Positions 8,209 to 18,570 of a stretch of 64,000 bases of DNA are shown in pieces. The notes under the pieces were generated by a model. That model saw only the letters and a list, made by a program, of their open reading frames with translations, had not been told where the DNA came from and made no database searches. This DNA comes from Providencia vermicola (lineage in GTDB: Bacteria; Pseudomonadota; Gammaproteobacteria; Enterobacterales; Enterobacteriaceae). A program made the translations under genes and the position numbers. Where the stretch lies: the NCBI RefSeq assembly GCF_020381325.1, contig NZ_JAGSPI010000011.1, forward strand, positions 1 to 64,000, given 5' to 3'. Within the stretch, counting starts at the first letter, position 1. The number at the start of each line of letters is the position of its first letter.

Positions 8209-8240
8209 AAAAAAACCCCATCTAACATGTTAGGTGGGGT
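8209..8240 (-). terminator. Terminator of the nar operon
   Basis: An 11-bp stem with one G-U pair (8215-8225 with 8230-8240, arms ACCCCATCTAA/TTAGGTGGGGT) and a 4-base loop. In the minus direction it is followed by a T run (complement of A run 8209-8215), so it ends transcription coming from narI. On the plus strand the IclR gene also reads into the hairpin, but no T run follows. Confidence 0.8.
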
Positions 8241-8324
8241 GCCAAAATAGCCATATTTGTTGTTTACACAAGAATCAATTACACAAGAGCAATGTACTGG
8301 CTCACTTCCCTGTGAAACCTGAAC

Positions 8325-9002
8325 TTAGTGGCGATTTCTCACCAACTGATACCGACGACTTAGGTATTCGATAGGTGCACTCCAGATGTGCACTAAACGG
8401 CAGAATGGGAAGAGTAAGAATATCGTCATCCCCAACACGATGTGCAGCTTGAATACGATACCAACGCCTTCAAGGTAATTAGACGCTCCCCAATGGAATG
8501 TCACAACAGACTGTGCCCATCCTACTAACTTCAGCATTTCACTGCCATCCATGTGCTGCGCAGAGAATGGAATAGTGAGTAGCCCTAAACACACTTGCAC
8601 CATCAGCAACACCATAATCATAATGTCACCAAAGGAAGATGTTGCGCGAATACGTGGGTTAGTTAGTCGGCGTTTCAATAACATCGCTCCACCAATTAAC
8701 ATCATCACCCCCGCAGAGCCGCCCCCAATCATCGCCATCAACTGCTTGATATGCATTGGTAGGAAAGATTCATACATCCAATGTGGTGTTAACATCCCCA
8801 GAAAATGGCCGACAAAAATCCCAATAATTCCCAAATGGAATAAATTGGATGCCAGACGCATATTCTTTTTATCTAACATTTGGCTCGAACCCGCACGCCA
8901 CGTGTATTGACCGTAGTCATAGCGCAGCCAGCTGCCGACAATAAACACAGTGCCCGCAATATATGGGTAGATGTCGAAGAAGAATTGATTGAGAAAATTC
9001 AT
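8325..9002 (-). CDS. narI: Respiratory nitrate reductase gamma subunit (cytochrome b)
   Basis: A 225-residue membrane cytochrome b, the same length as E. coli NarI, with five hydrophobic helices. It anchors NarGH at the inner membrane, oxidises menaquinol or ubiquinol, and passes electrons through two b haems to NarH. H56 and H66 ([14 protein letters not shown]) sit where E. coli has haem ligands, and two further histidines are present in the fifth-helix region ([14 protein letters not shown]). The start overlaps the narJ stop by four bases (ATGA), so translation is coupled. Last gene of narKGHJI; the terminator hairpin begins about 85 bases downstream. Confidence 0.97.
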   Translation of the reverse strand: MNFLNQFFFDIYPYIAGTVFIVGSWLRYDYGQYTWRAGSSQMLDKKNMRLASNLFHLGIIGIFVGHFLGMLTPHWMYESFLPMHIKQLMAMIGGGSAGVMMLIGGAMLLKRRLTNPRIRATSSFGDIMIMVLLMVQVCLGLLTIPFSAQHMDGSEMLKLVGWAQSVVTFHWGASNYLEGVGIVFKLHIVLGMTIFLLFPFCRLVHIWSAPIEYLSRRYQLVRNRH

Positions 9003-9721
9003 TTTTGCACTCCTACATGGCTGCTCGTACCAAGATCCAAGTATTGTGGCGTGATGGCATTGGCAAAACGGTGTTGATGGGCGGTGACTTCCCCACCGCA
9101 GGTTTTCTCATCCGCAAAAAACGTCACTTGTTCCTCTTCCCACACAGCATCAAGGGCTTGAGGGGTATCATCCCGCGCTTCTGATGCCACTTTTTCGCTA
9201 AGTTGTTCAGTGGAAATTTCGCTATTGGATAACTCAAGTAATATCTCAAACAAGCTCGCAAAGCGGCTTTCACGCTGCTTTAATCTTTCCCCTAATAACG
9301 CTAAGATTGGCGCGATATCGTGCAATCCCCCCACGGTTTCTTGAGGTGATAAAACGGTGAGATACTCCAAGTAAATGGGCAAATGGTCGGGCAGCTCTTT
9401 GCAATCAATTTGCAGGCCATGCTGCTGGTACTGCCCCATTAAATCGACCATCGCTTGGCCACGGTCGCGGGATTCTCCATGAACATGCTCGAATAACAGT
9501 AACGATGTTGCGCGCCCTCTATCAAACAGCTCACAATATTGCGCCTGCATATCTAACAAGTCGTCATTGAGATATTCGCGCACAAACATCATCAACTGAA
9601 TAGCACGAGTAACAGATAATTCATCTGCTTGCTCTAATGCTTCGATTAGCTCATCGCGGTGCTGCCACAGCGCCTCTGACGGGTATTCTAACAGCCGAGA
9701 AATCACTCTTAACGTCATCAT
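8999..9721 (-). CDS. narJ: Nitrate reductase molybdenum cofactor assembly chaperone
   Basis: A 240-residue cytoplasmic chaperone of the NarJ/TorD family. It binds apo-NarG, including its N-terminus, and allows molybdenum cofactor and Fe-S cluster insertion before the complex docks on NarI. It is not part of the final enzyme. The family core ([18 protein letters not shown] and [10 protein letters not shown]) is clear. The gene overlaps narH and narI by four bases each, the usual nar arrangement. Confidence 0.96.
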   Translation of the reverse strand: MMTLRVISRLLEYPSEALWQHRDELIEALEQADELSVTRAIQLMMFVREYLNDDLLDMQAQYCELFDRGRATSLLLFEHVHGESRDRGQAMVDLMGQYQQHGLQIDCKELPDHLPIYLEYLTVLSPQETVGGLHDIAPILALLGERLKQRESRFASLFEILLELSNSEISTEQLSEKVASEARDDTPQALDAVWEEEQVTFFADEKTCGGEVTAHQHRFANAITPQYLDLGTSSHVGVQK

Positions 9722-11259
9722 AGTGTGTTCTCCTGCGCTGTTTTTGGCGTCACATCAATGGCATCAATACGTCTGCTATTAAACAGGTTGGTTTTGCTAT
9801 CACTACCATGGCAACCATCACCAAAACTAAAGCCACAAGATTTGGCTTCAGGGAACGCTTCACGCGCTAATTCACGGTGACTGGATGGGATCACAAAACG
9901 GTCTTCATAGTTAGCAATTGCCAAGTAACGGTACATTTCTTGTGCTTGCGCTTCCGTTAACCCTACTTGCTCTAACGCACTAGTATCACATTGGTTCTCC
10001 ACGGTTTCTGCACGTTTATAATGGCGCATCGCTAACATGCGTTTTAGCGCTAACAGCACAGGTTCCGTGTCCCCCGCGGTCAATAAATTGGCGAGATACT
10101 GCACGGGAATGCGCAGGCTTTCCACATCAGGTAATACGCCGTTGTTCGCCAATAACCCCGAATCAGCGACAGATTGAATTGGCGACAAAGGCGGCACATA
10201 CCATACCATTGGCAATGTGCGGTATTCAGGGTGCAGCGGCAGCGCTAGTTTCCACTCCATCGCCATTTTATACACTGGCGATTTCTGTGCTGCATCGATC
10301 ACACTTAATGGGATCCCCTGTTTCTGCGCTTCTTCAATCACTTTCGGGTCGTGTGGATCAAGGAATACATCAAGCTGGCTTTGGTATAGCTCCGTCTCTT
10401 TTTCCACACTCGCCGCAGATTCAATTTTATCGGCGTCATACAGCAATACACCTAAATAACGGATACGCCCAACACAGGTTTCCGAGCAAACTGTTGGCAT
10501 GCCAGATTCAATGCGTGGGTAACAGAAAATACATTTTTCTGACTTGCCGCTTTTCCAGTTAAAGTAGATTTTTTTGTACGGGCAGCCTGTCAGGCACATG
10601 CGCCAGCCACGGCATTTGTCTTGGTCAATCAGGACGATACCGTCTTCAGAGCGTTTGTAAATCGCACCACTTGGGCACGTTGCAACACAAGCAGGGTTCA
10701 AGCAATGTTCACACAGGCGTGGCAAATACATCATGAATGTATTTTCAAATTGCCCATACATCTCTTTTTGGATGTGCTCAAAGTTTTTGTCTGCAGCGCG
10801 TTTCGCAAATTCGCCACCGAGGTCATCTTCCCAGTTAGGCCCCATTTTCACGTTGCTCATCCGTTCGCCTGTGATCAATGACCGTGGACGCGCAGTTGGC
10901 ACATGTTTGCCTTCTTTGGCATTTTTTAAATGGCCGTAGTCATAATTAAATGGCTCATAATAATCATCCAAAGCAGGCACATCTGGGTTAGCAAAGATTT
11001 TAGACAGCACGCCCACTTTATTCCCCATACGAGGAACCAGTTTGCCTTTAATGGTGCGAATCCAGCCGCCTTTCCATTTTTCCTGATCTTCCCAGTGGTG
11101 GGGATAACCGATACCTGGTTTGGTCTCAACATTATTAAACCACGCGTATTCAATACCTTCGCGACTGGTCCAGACATTTTTACAGGTCACTGAGCACGTA
11201 TGGCAACCAATACATTTATCGAGGTTTAGCACCATGCCGACTTGAGAACGAATTTTCAT
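9718..11259 (-). CDS. narH: Respiratory nitrate reductase beta subunit (Fe-S)
   Basis: A 513-residue iron-sulfur subunit, one residue longer than E. coli NarH. It carries electrons from NarI haems to NarG through three 4Fe-4S clusters and one 3Fe-4S cluster. Cysteine groups visible are CIGCHTCSVTC at residues 16-26, CEHCLNPACVATC, CRGWRMCLTGC and CIFCYPRIESG...CSETC. The tryptophan in CRGWRMC replaces one cysteine and marks the 3Fe-4S site. Its start overlaps the narG stop (TAATG). Faces the cytoplasm. Confidence 0.98.
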   Translation of the reverse strand: MKIRSQVGMVLNLDKCIGCHTCSVTCKNVWTSREGIEYAWFNNVETKPGIGYPHHWEDQEKWKGGWIRTIKGKLVPRMGNKVGVLSKIFANPDVPALDDYYEPFNYDYGHLKNAKEGKHVPTARPRSLITGERMSNVKMGPNWEDDLGGEFAKRAADKNFEHIQKEMYGQFENTFMMYLPRLCEHCLNPACVATCPSGAIYKRSEDGIVLIDQDKCRGWRMCLTGCPYKKIYFNWKSGKSEKCIFCYPRIESGMPTVCSETCVGRIRYLGVLLYDADKIESAASVEKETELYQSQLDVFLDPHDPKVIEEAQKQGIPLSVIDAAQKSPVYKMAMEWKLALPLHPEYRTLPMVWYVPPLSPIQSVADSGLLANNGVLPDVESLRIPVQYLANLLTAGDTEPVLLALKRMLAMRHYKRAETVENQCDTSALEQVGLTEAQAQEMYRYLAIANYEDRFVIPSSHRELAREAFPEAKSCGFSFGDGCHGSDSKTNLFNSRRIDAIDVTPKTAQENTL

Positions 11260-14200
11260 TATGCTTTCTCCTTTCCGCTCAAGGTCTGCTGATAGGCATC
11301 GTTTTCCCCATCCAGCCAGTCGACCTGTTTCATTTTGCGAACAACCACAAATTCATCACGGTTAGAACCCACGGTTCCGTAGTAATTGAAGCTATAAGCG
11401 AGATGGGCGTAACCGCCAATCATATGGGTCGGTTTCGGGCAAACACGCGTTACTGAGTTATGAATTCCCCCGCGCTGCGCCGTAATTTCTGACCCTGGCA
11501 AGTTGATCAACCGCTCTTGTGCGTGGTACATCATGATCATGCCATCAGGGATCCGTTGGCTGACGATCGCTTTTGCTGTCAGCGCCCCATTGCTGTTAAA
11601 CGCTTCGACCCAATCATTATCTTCAATACCTAACTCGCGGGCATCGTCCTCACTTAGCCAAACTACTGGGCCACCACGACCGAGTGTCAACATCAATAAG
11701 TTGTCGCTATAAGTGGAGTGAATACCCCATTTTTGGTGTGGCGTTAGGAAATTCAACGCTTTTTCAGGGTAACCGTTGGATTTTTTACCCATTAAAGGCT
11801 GAGCCGCACGCGTATCAATTGGCGGGCGATATACCACGAGACTTTCACCAAAGGCACGCATCCATTCATGGTCTTGATATAACTGCTGACGACCACTAAG
11901 CGTACGCCATGGGATCATCTCGTGAACGTTGGTATAACAAGCGTTGTAAGAGACATGTTCATCTTCTAAGCCTGACCACGTTGGGCTGGAAATGATCTTA
12001 CGTGGCTGAGCCACAATATCGCGGAAGCGAATTTTCTCATCTTCTTTGTAGCGTGCTAAATGCGTATGGTCGCGCCCTGTCACCTGACTTAATGCATCCC
12101 ACGCTTTCACGGCCACTTGTCCATTGGTTTCAGGTGCTAAGGTTAAAATCACCTCGGCAGCATCAATGGCAGTGTCAATTTTAGGGCGGCCTGCATTAGC
12201 CCCAGCAGGCTGGGTTTTATTCAGTTTTTTCAGGAAATCAACTTCATCTTGTGTATTCCAACTGATCCCTTTCCCGCCATTCCCTAACTTGTCCATTAAT
12301 GGGCCAAGGGAGGTAAAACGTGCGTAAGTATTGGGGTAGTCGCGTTCAACACAAATAATGTGCGGTGCCGTTTTTCCAGGAATCAGCTCGCACTGGCCTT
12401 TTTTCCAATCTCTCACATCAAGAGGTTGCGCCATTTCAGCCTTACTGTCGTGCTGGATTGGCAGTGTGACGACATCCGTTTCTTTATCTAGATGGCCGAC
12501 ACTGACATCTGAGAAGGCCTTGGCAATGCCTTTGTAGATTTCCCAATCGCTTTTTGATTCCCAAGCGGGATCAACCGCGGCAGATAATGGGTGAATAAAC
12601 GGATGCATATCCGAGGTATTCATATCGTCTTTTTCATACCAAGTGGCGGTCGGTAGAATAACGTCTGAGAACAGGCAGGTGCTCGACATTCTGAAATCGA
12701 GAGTCACCACTAAATCCACTTTCCCTTGTGCAGCGTCATCTTGCCATTCCACCTCTTCAGGTTTCACACCACCTTGTTGACCTAAGTCTTTGCCTTGAAT
12801 ACCATTTTCAGTACCTAATAAATATTTCAATAAATATTCATGGCCTTTCCCTGCGGAACCCAACAGGTTTGAGCGCCAAATAAACAGGTTACGTGGGAAG
12901 TTTTGCGGGTCATCTGGTTGTTCCGCTGCAAAACGAATATTGCCGTCTTTCAATTGCTTAACAGTGTAATCCACTGGGGAAAGCCCTGCGTCTTGTGCCT
13001 GTTTAGCAATATTGATTGGGTTAACGCTTAATTGTGGTGCAGATGGCAACCAACCCATTCTTTCCGCACGCACATTCATGTCCACTAAACTACCGCTAAA
13101 TGCTTTTTTATCCGCTAAAGGTGAAAGTAACTCTTCCGTCCCCACTGTTTCATAACGCCATTGGCTTGAATGGTTATAGAAGAATGATGTGCTGTTCATA
13201 TGGCGTGGTGGGCGCTGCCAATCAAGACCAAAAGCCAGTGGCGTCCAGCCTGTTTGTGGGCGCAATTTTTCCTGACCGACGTAATGTGACCAACCACCGC
13301 CGCTTTGCCCCACGCAACCACAGAAAATCAGCATGTTGATAATTGCGCGGTAAGTCATGTCCATGTGATACCAGTGGTTGATACCCGCTCCGACAATCAC
13401 CATCGCACGGCCGTGGGTTTTCTCTGCGGTATCCGCAAATTCACGGGCGATACGAATGATATTTTGGCGGCTCACCCCAGTGACTTTTTCAGCCCATGCA
13501 GGGGAATAGGCTTTCATATCATCGTAATCAATGGCACAGTTTTCATCACCAAAACCACGGTCAATGCCGTAGTTAGCAAGCATCAAATCATACACGCTAG
13601 TAACCAGTGACTCACTGCCATCCGCAAGCTGAATACGTTTCACGGGTAATTTGTGCAGCAAAACATCTTTCAGTTCAACATGTTGGAAATGTTCGCTTTC
13701 TAAACCACCAAAGTATGGAAAACCAACCTCAACAAATTCATCGTGCGTATCTGCAAGGCTGAGTTGCATTTTGATCTGGTGTGCATCTTGCCCTGCACGC
13801 GGTTCTAAGTTCCATCTTTGGCTGTCATCCCAACGGAATCCCATCGAGCCTTGAGGGGCACACAGAGCCCCTGTTTCTTCATCAATCGCGATGGTTTTCC
13901 ATTCCGCATTTTTCTCTTCGCCTAAAGAATCAACGAGATCCGAAGCACGCAGCATACGCCCAGCAACATAGGCACCGTTTTCATGCTTATCGAGTATCAC
14001 CAACATAGGCATATCGGTGTAGGTGCGAACATATTCACGGAAATATTCCGCTTCACGTTTGACGTGGAATTCGTTAAGGATGACATGCCCCATCGCCATC
14101 GCCATGGCACTGTCAGTCCCTTGTTTTGGGTTCAGCCAATGGTCGCAGAATTTGGTGATTTCTGCGTAATCTGGCGTGACAGCAACAGTTTTCGTCCCTT

Positions 14201-15020
14201 TGTAGCGGACTTCTGCAAAGAAGTGAGCATCAGGCGTACGAGTTTGCGGGACGTTCGAGCCCCAAGCAATAATGTAGGATGAGTTATACCAGTCTGCAGA
14301 TTCTGGTACGTCCGTTTGCTCGCCCCACGTCATTGGGGAGGCAGGCGGTAAGTCGCAGTACCAATCGTAGAAGCTCAGGCAAGCGCCACCAATAAGGGAT
14401 AAATAGCGGGCACCTGACGCATAAGACACCATCGACATCGCAGGGATTGGCGAAAAACCGACAATGCGGTCAGGGCCAAATTCCTTAATCGTCGCCACGT
14501 TAGCAGCTGCAATTAACTCGTTCACTTCCTGCCAGCTGGAGCGAACAAAACCACCGCGACCACGAGCTTGTTTGTAACTCTGCGCTTTTTCTGGGTCGCT
14601 AATGATGGATAACCATGCTGCGACAGGGTCTTGGTGCTCTGCTTTTGCATCGCGCCATAATTTCAGTAAACGCTTACGCATCATCGGGTATTTCACGCGA
14701 TTTGCACTGTATAAATACCATGAATAACTGGCACCACGCGGACAACCACGAGGCTCGTGATCAGGTAAATCTGGGCGGGTGCGTGGGTAGTCAGTTTGTT
14801 GTGTTTCCCACGTTACAAGGCCATTTTTGACGTAAATTTTCCAGCTACATGAACCAGTGCAGTTAACGCCGTGGGTCGAACGCACGACTTTATCGTGCTG
14901 CCAGCGGCTGCGGTAACCATCTTCCCAATCACGGTTAACATTGAGTTCTTGACCATGGTTGCCTGCGAAGGTATCACCCAGCTGCTTAAAATAACGAAAT
15001 CTATCTAAAAATTTGCTCAT
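11259..15020 (-). CDS. narG: Respiratory nitrate reductase alpha subunit (molybdoenzyme)
   Basis: A 1253-residue catalytic subunit that reduces nitrate to nitrite at a molybdenum bis-MGD centre on the cytoplasmic face. The N-terminus has the FS0 4Fe-4S motif with a histidine ligand (HGVNCTGSC), and family blocks follow throughout (RGCPRGASYSWY, MTWGEQTDVPESADWY, CGCVGQSGGG). I place the start at the ATG at 15020 (MSKFLDRFRYFKQ, as in E. coli), with GGAGG eight bases upstream; an upstream TTG would overlap that ribosome site. Sixty-nine bases separate it from narK, including a small hairpin (15040-15056) but no obvious strong promoter, so narK-narG cotranscription is likely. Confidence 0.98.
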   Translation of the reverse strand: MSKFLDRFRYFKQLGDTFAGNHGQELNVNRDWEDGYRSRWQHDKVVRSTHGVNCTGSCSWKIYVKNGLVTWETQQTDYPRTRPDLPDHEPRGCPRGASYSWYLYSANRVKYPMMRKRLLKLWRDAKAEHQDPVAAWLSIISDPEKAQSYKQARGRGGFVRSSWQEVNELIAAANVATIKEFGPDRIVGFSPIPAMSMVSYASGARYLSLIGGACLSFYDWYCDLPPASPMTWGEQTDVPESADWYNSSYIIAWGSNVPQTRTPDAHFFAEVRYKGTKTVAVTPDYAEITKFCDHWLNPKQGTDSAMAMAMGHVILNEFHVKREAEYFREYVRTYTDMPMLVILDKHENGAYVAGRMLRASDLVDSLGEEKNAEWKTIAIDEETGALCAPQGSMGFRWDDSQRWNLEPRAGQDAHQIKMQLSLADTHDEFVEVGFPYFGGLESEHFQHVELKDVLLHKLPVKRIQLADGSESLVTSVYDLMLANYGIDRGFGDENCAIDYDDMKAYSPAWAEKVTGVSRQNIIRIAREFADTAEKTHGRAMVIVGAGINHWYHMDMTYRAIINMLIFCGCVGQSGGGWSHYVGQEKLRPQTGWTPLAFGLDWQRPPRHMNSTSFFYNHSSQWRYETVGTEELLSPLADKKAFSGSLVDMNVRAERMGWLPSAPQLSVNPINIAKQAQDAGLSPVDYTVKQLKDGNIRFAAEQPDDPQNFPRNLFIWRSNLLGSAGKGHEYLLKYLLGTENGIQGKDLGQQGGVKPEEVEWQDDAAQGKVDLVVTLDFRMSSTCLFSDVILPTATWYEKDDMNTSDMHPFIHPLSAAVDPAWESKSDWEIYKGIAKAFSDVSVGHLDKETDVVTLPIQHDSKAEMAQPLDVRDWKKGQCELIPGKTAPHIICVERDYPNTYARFTSLGPLMDKLGNGGKGISWNTQDEVDFLKKLNKTQPAGANAGRPKIDTAIDAAEVILTLAPETNGQVAVKAWDALSQVTGRDHTHLARYKEDEKIRFRDIVAQPRKIISSPTWSGLEDEHVSYNACYTNVHEMIPWRTLSGRQQLYQDHEWMRAFGESLVVYRPPIDTRAAQPLMGKKSNGYPEKALNFLTPHQKWGIHSTYSDNLLMLTLGRGGPVVWLSEDDARELGIEDNDWVEAFNSNGALTAKAIVSQRIPDGMIMMYHAQERLINLPGSEITAQRGGIHNSVTRVCPKPTHMIGGYAHLAYSFNYYGTVGSNRDEFVVVRKMKQVDWLDGENDAYQQTLSGKEKA

Positions 15021-15089
15021 TCGGATTGCCTCCAAAGAGACGGCGACCGCCGCCGTACATTGCTTAAAAAGGGTTTTTATAACTTGTTA

Positions 15090-16487
15090 TTATTTGTGGG
15101 TACGTCCGTAAACTAGCCACGTGATAAACACACAAGAGAGATAGAACACAAAGAACACTTTCATGGCATCAGCGGGCGAGCCCGTCAGGGTTAACGACGT
15201 CCCAAAAGCTTTTGGAATGAAAAAACCACCAATTGCACCAATGGCAGAGATAAACCCAAGTGCTGCCGCACTTTCTGTTACTGCTTCTTTTTGTGCTTCT
15301 TGCTCTGAAGCACCTCTTAATAAGGACTTGTCCATAGTTAATTTGCGAAAAACCACGGCAATCATTTGGAATGTGGAGCCACTGCCTAAACCTGCCGTTA
15401 AAAACAGCACCATAAACACACCATAAAACGCACCGAAGGAGCCGCCTTGGCCGTTCTCTGGTAAGGTGAAGAACAGTAAACCTGAAAAAATAGCCATGGC
15501 GATAAAGTTCAGGAAAGTGACTTTGACGCCACCAAAACGGTCAGACAGCATGCCACCAAGTGGACGGGCTAATGCGCCTAGGAATGGACCAAAAAAGGCA
15601 AATTTCAAGATGACGATATCGGGAAACTGGGTTTTCGACAGCATGGCAAAACCCGCGGAAAAACCGATAAATGAACCAAATGTTGAAAGATATAACAGGC
15701 TTAAAATCCACAGGTGTCCACGTTTCAACACAGGAAGCTGCTGTTTTAAAGAGGCTTTATTTGCTGCCAAATCGTTCATGCCAAACCATGCCATCGCCGT
15801 AAAGAACAGCAAGAATGGCACCCAAACCCACGCTGCATTTTCCAGCCACAGTACAGAACCATCCGGCTGAACAGCCCCTGTTCCACCCGCAAAAGCAAAC
15901 ACACCCATACCGACAATAAACGGGGCGACTAACTGCATCACGCTAACGCCTAGATTTCCTAGACCACCATTTAAGCCCAGCGCACCACCTTGGCGAGCTT
16001 TCGGAAAAAAGAAACTGATATTCGCCATGCTCGACGCAAAGTTTGCTCCCGCAAAACCACAAAGCAGGGAAATAATCACAAAGATTTGGTATGGCGTTGT
16101 TGGGTCTTGAATCGCATATCCCAACCAAATACACGGGATAATCAGAAATACAGTGCTAATTGCCGTCCAACGACGACCACCAAAGATAGGAATAACAAAA
16201 GAATAGGGCACGCGTAATAAGGCGCCAGAAACGGAAGGCAGTGCGGTTAATAAAAATAATTGGTCAGTGGTAAAATTAAAACCCACTTTATTTAAATTAA
16301 CAGCAACCGCACTAAATAACATCCATACACAGAATGCGAGCAATAAACACGGAATTGAAATCCACAAATTACGTTTGGCAATTCGCTGACCTGTTTGCTG
16401 CCAAAATTGACTTTCTTCAGGACGCCAATCCTGAATTACACCTTTTGGCTGCACAGCCGTATTATTCATCCTCTCTCGTTGAGACAT
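15090..16487 (-). CDS. narK: Nitrate/nitrite transporter NarK
   Basis: A 465-residue major-facilitator protein with 12 predicted membrane helices, close to E. coli NarK throughout (DWRPEESQFWQQTGQRIA at the N-terminus, then NLWISIPCLLLAFCVWMLF). It exchanges external nitrate for internal nitrite, or takes nitrate up, to feed NarGHI. The nitrate-binding arginine in helix 2 (LRVPYSF) and glycine-rich nitrate signatures (GFAGANFASSMANI, LGSGSTFQM) are present. First gene of the operon; its promoter region is shared with narX and contains FNR and NarL sites. Confidence 0.96.
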   Translation of the reverse strand: MSQRERMNNTAVQPKGVIQDWRPEESQFWQQTGQRIAKRNLWISIPCLLLAFCVWMLFSAVAVNLNKVGFNFTTDQLFLLTALPSVSGALLRVPYSFVIPIFGGRRWTAISTVFLIIPCIWLGYAIQDPTTPYQIFVIISLLCGFAGANFASSMANISFFFPKARQGGALGLNGGLGNLGVSVMQLVAPFIVGMGVFAFAGGTGAVQPDGSVLWLENAAWVWVPFLLFFTAMAWFGMNDLAANKASLKQQLPVLKRGHLWILSLLYLSTFGSFIGFSAGFAMLSKTQFPDIVILKFAFFGPFLGALARPLGGMLSDRFGGVKVTFLNFIAMAIFSGLLFFTLPENGQGGSFGAFYGVFMVLFLTAGLGSGSTFQMIAVVFRKLTMDKSLLRGASEQEAQKEAVTESAAALGFISAIGAIGGFFIPKAFGTSLTLTGSPADAMKVFFVFYLSCVFITWLVYGRTHK

Positions 16488-16548
16488 AATTCACCCCGAT
16501 AAATACGATTTTCTGAGCGCAGTGTGTGGCGAATAAGCCAGCATGAAG

Positions 16549-16578
16549 CTGATCTAAATCAAGGTAGATTTAAATCAA
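16549..16578. promoter_or_regulatory. Two FNR boxes between narK and narX
   Basis: Read on the minus strand, 16549-16562 is TTGATTTAGATCAG and 16565-16578 is TTGATTTAAATCTA; each matches TTGAT-N4-ATCAA closely. They are 16 bases apart, centred about 70-85 bases upstream of the narK start. On the plus strand, TACGAA at 16585-16590 lies where a -10 for narX would fall if 16549-16562 sat at -41.5. Anaerobic activation of narK, and possibly of narX, is the natural reading. Confidence 0.7.
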
Positions 16579-16608
16579 ATTTGGTACGAAATTCAGACCG
16601 TCCACCAG

Positions 16609-16624
16609 AGGGGTATTAGGGGTA
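16609..16624 (-). promoter_or_regulatory. Tandem NarL heptamers
   Basis: On the minus strand this reads TACCCCTAATACCCCT: two exact TACYYMT heptamers in direct orientation, nine bases apart. NarL binds such heptamers, and at E. coli narK and narG they lie upstream of the FNR site, as here. It supports nitrate induction of narKGHJI by the NarXL pair encoded next door. Confidence 0.72.
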
Positions 16625-16821
16625 TTTTTAGTTAACCAATTAAATATAAACGAATAATTTCATACATTAAAAACATTTATTGGTGCGAATTTTAGCAAAA
16701 ATACTCAGCGAGATATTAGGGAGTAATACCGAAGTGGCATATTCAATTTTGTCTAATAGAGGAACAATAATAGCGTTATAAAAAATATTGAATAATGATG
16801 TCATGGAATTAAGGATTATGT

Positions 16822-18549
16822 ATGCCAACTGCGAACCGCCGATTTTCAATCATTAACCAAGTTATTGGCTTAATGCTATTGATTGCTGTACTCGGTATTA
16901 TTGGCATGGCAATTTCCAACCACATGATTATTAGCGTGCAAGGGAACGCTCACGCAATAAATAAATCGGGGTCGCTAAGAATGCAAAGTTATCATTTGCT
17001 TTCATTAACACCACTCAATACCTATTCGGATATTTATCTGAATGAACTTGAACGTGATTTATTAAGTTCTGAATTAACCCAAGTGGTCGAAATAGAGAGT
17101 TTAACTAATCAATTTAACGAGCTTCTCCAATATTGGCTAAACGGTTTAAGGCCTGCGCTAGCAAAAGCCACTACCCCCAATGATGCACGTTTTGAGGTTA
17201 TCACTTTTGTTAATAAAATCGATGAGTTAGTGAAAAATATCGACGAAAAAACAGAACGTAAGATGATCTATGTCGCTATGACTCAAATGGTATTTATCGG
17301 CCTCGTTTCCTTATTATTACTCTTCACAATTTGCCATTTTAGAAAGAAAATTTATTACCCTTGGCTAACGCTGTTAAATATGGTGAATGCGATTGGTCAT
17401 CGGGATTTTAGCCAACGCTATCCAACATATAAAAAACATGATGAGCTAAGCGCCCTTGGGCAAACATTAAATCAAATGTCTGACGAATTAGCGCAAAGTT
17501 ACCGCCAATTAGAGTCTCATGTCGAAGAAAAAACGGCAGATTTACAGAATAAAAACAGAGTATTGCTGTATTTATATCAATCAAACCGTACATTGCACTC
17601 CATTGACCCACTGGCGGTACGACTAGAAAAAGTACTGGTAGAGCTACAAAACCTAACCCCCCTTAAAAATATTAGCTTGCGGCTATATGAAGAAAATAAC
17701 GATACCTATTTTCATGATATCCACTGTGGTGAATTTCCAGCCCCTGAAACCGTGGAACATCCAACAGTGTTGTCGTGGGATATCTCCGATAATTTACACC
17801 GCTATGGGGTTATCCTCGCTGAGATCTCAATAGATAGGCCTTTATCTGATGAACAAAATAATTTAGTGCTAATGTTGGTCAAACAAATCACTGGCATGTT
17901 AGCAATGGCGCACCAATTAGAGCAGCAACAACAATTGCTGATTATGGATGAACGCTCGGCAATCGCCAGAGAACTCCATGACTCGATTGCCCAATCGTTA
18001 TCATGTTTAAAAATGCAAATTAGCTACCTGCAAATGCAGCCAGAACCTTTGCCCAATAAACAACAAAATTTACTCAATGAAATGCGTAATGAAATTAACT
18101 CTGCTTATAGCCAATTACGTGAATTATTAACCACCTTTAGATTAAAACTCACTGAACCAGGTTTGTTGCCCTCTTTAGAAAGTACTATCAATGAATTTAG
18201 CCAACGTGTTGGCTTTGAAATAAATTTGAATTACCAACTGCCAGCGAAAAGTATTTCGCCTCACCAAGCTATTCATATCATACAGATAATCCGAGAAGCC
18301 TTGAGCAATATTCTCAAGCACGCCAATGCAAATTGGTCGCAAGTTTCGTTATTCGAAAATGCAGACGTTATCACCGTTACCATTGAAGATAATGGTGACG
18401 GTATTCAACCCCAGCCCACGAAAAATAACCATTATGGGCTGATTATCATGAGGGAAAGGGCTCTGAGCTTAAACGGGGAGTACAAAATTGCACCTCGTGT
18501 TCAGGGGGGAACAACAGTCAGTGTCACATTCCCACTAGCTGTGGCTTAA
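16822..18549 (+). CDS. narX: Nitrate/nitrite sensor histidine kinase NarX
   Basis: A 575-residue membrane sensor kinase. A first membrane helix (about 13-35) is followed by a periplasmic region with the nitrate-binding P-box at residues 43-60 (AHAINKSGSLRMQSYHLL), a second helix near 155-175, HAMP, a central GAF-like part and a HisKA_3/HATPase core. The phospho-accepting histidine is H386 (IARELHDSIAQSL), and the ATP-binding DNGDG box follows. It autophosphorylates with nitrate and passes phosphate to NarL. narL follows 21 bases later. It is slightly shorter than E. coli NarX (598). Confidence 0.95.
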   Translation: MPTANRRFSIINQVIGLMLLIAVLGIIGMAISNHMIISVQGNAHAINKSGSLRMQSYHLLSLTPLNTYSDIYLNELERDLLSSELTQVVEIESLTNQFNELLQYWLNGLRPALAKATTPNDARFEVITFVNKIDELVKNIDEKTERKMIYVAMTQMVFIGLVSLLLLFTICHFRKKIYYPWLTLLNMVNAIGHRDFSQRYPTYKKHDELSALGQTLNQMSDELAQSYRQLESHVEEKTADLQNKNRVLLYLYQSNRTLHSIDPLAVRLEKVLVELQNLTPLKNISLRLYEENNDTYFHDIHCGEFPAPETVEHPTVLSWDISDNLHRYGVILAEISIDRPLSDEQNNLVLMLVKQITGMLAMAHQLEQQQQLLIMDERSAIARELHDSIAQSLSCLKMQISYLQMQPEPLPNKQQNLLNEMRNEINSAYSQLRELLTTFRLKLTEPGLLPSLESTINEFSQRVGFEINLNYQLPAKSISPHQAIHIIQIIREALSNILKHANANWSQVSLFENADVITVTIEDNGDGIQPQPTKNNHYGLIIMRERALSLNGEYKIAPRVQGGTTVSVTFPLAVA

Positions 18550-18570
18550 TAAAATTGGAGTTACTTGTTG

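Noticed and set aside
13305-13610. Long open frames antisense to narG, and others antisense to hyfB (62612-63022) and the CoA transferase (25955-26278)
   Set aside because: They lie wholly opposite well-conserved genes, have no ribosome sites or recognisable domains, and reflect codon bias of the real strand.
15020-15037. TTG start adding five residues to NarG
   Set aside because: It overlaps the GGAGG ribosome site that serves the ATG at 15020, which also matches the E. coli N-terminus.
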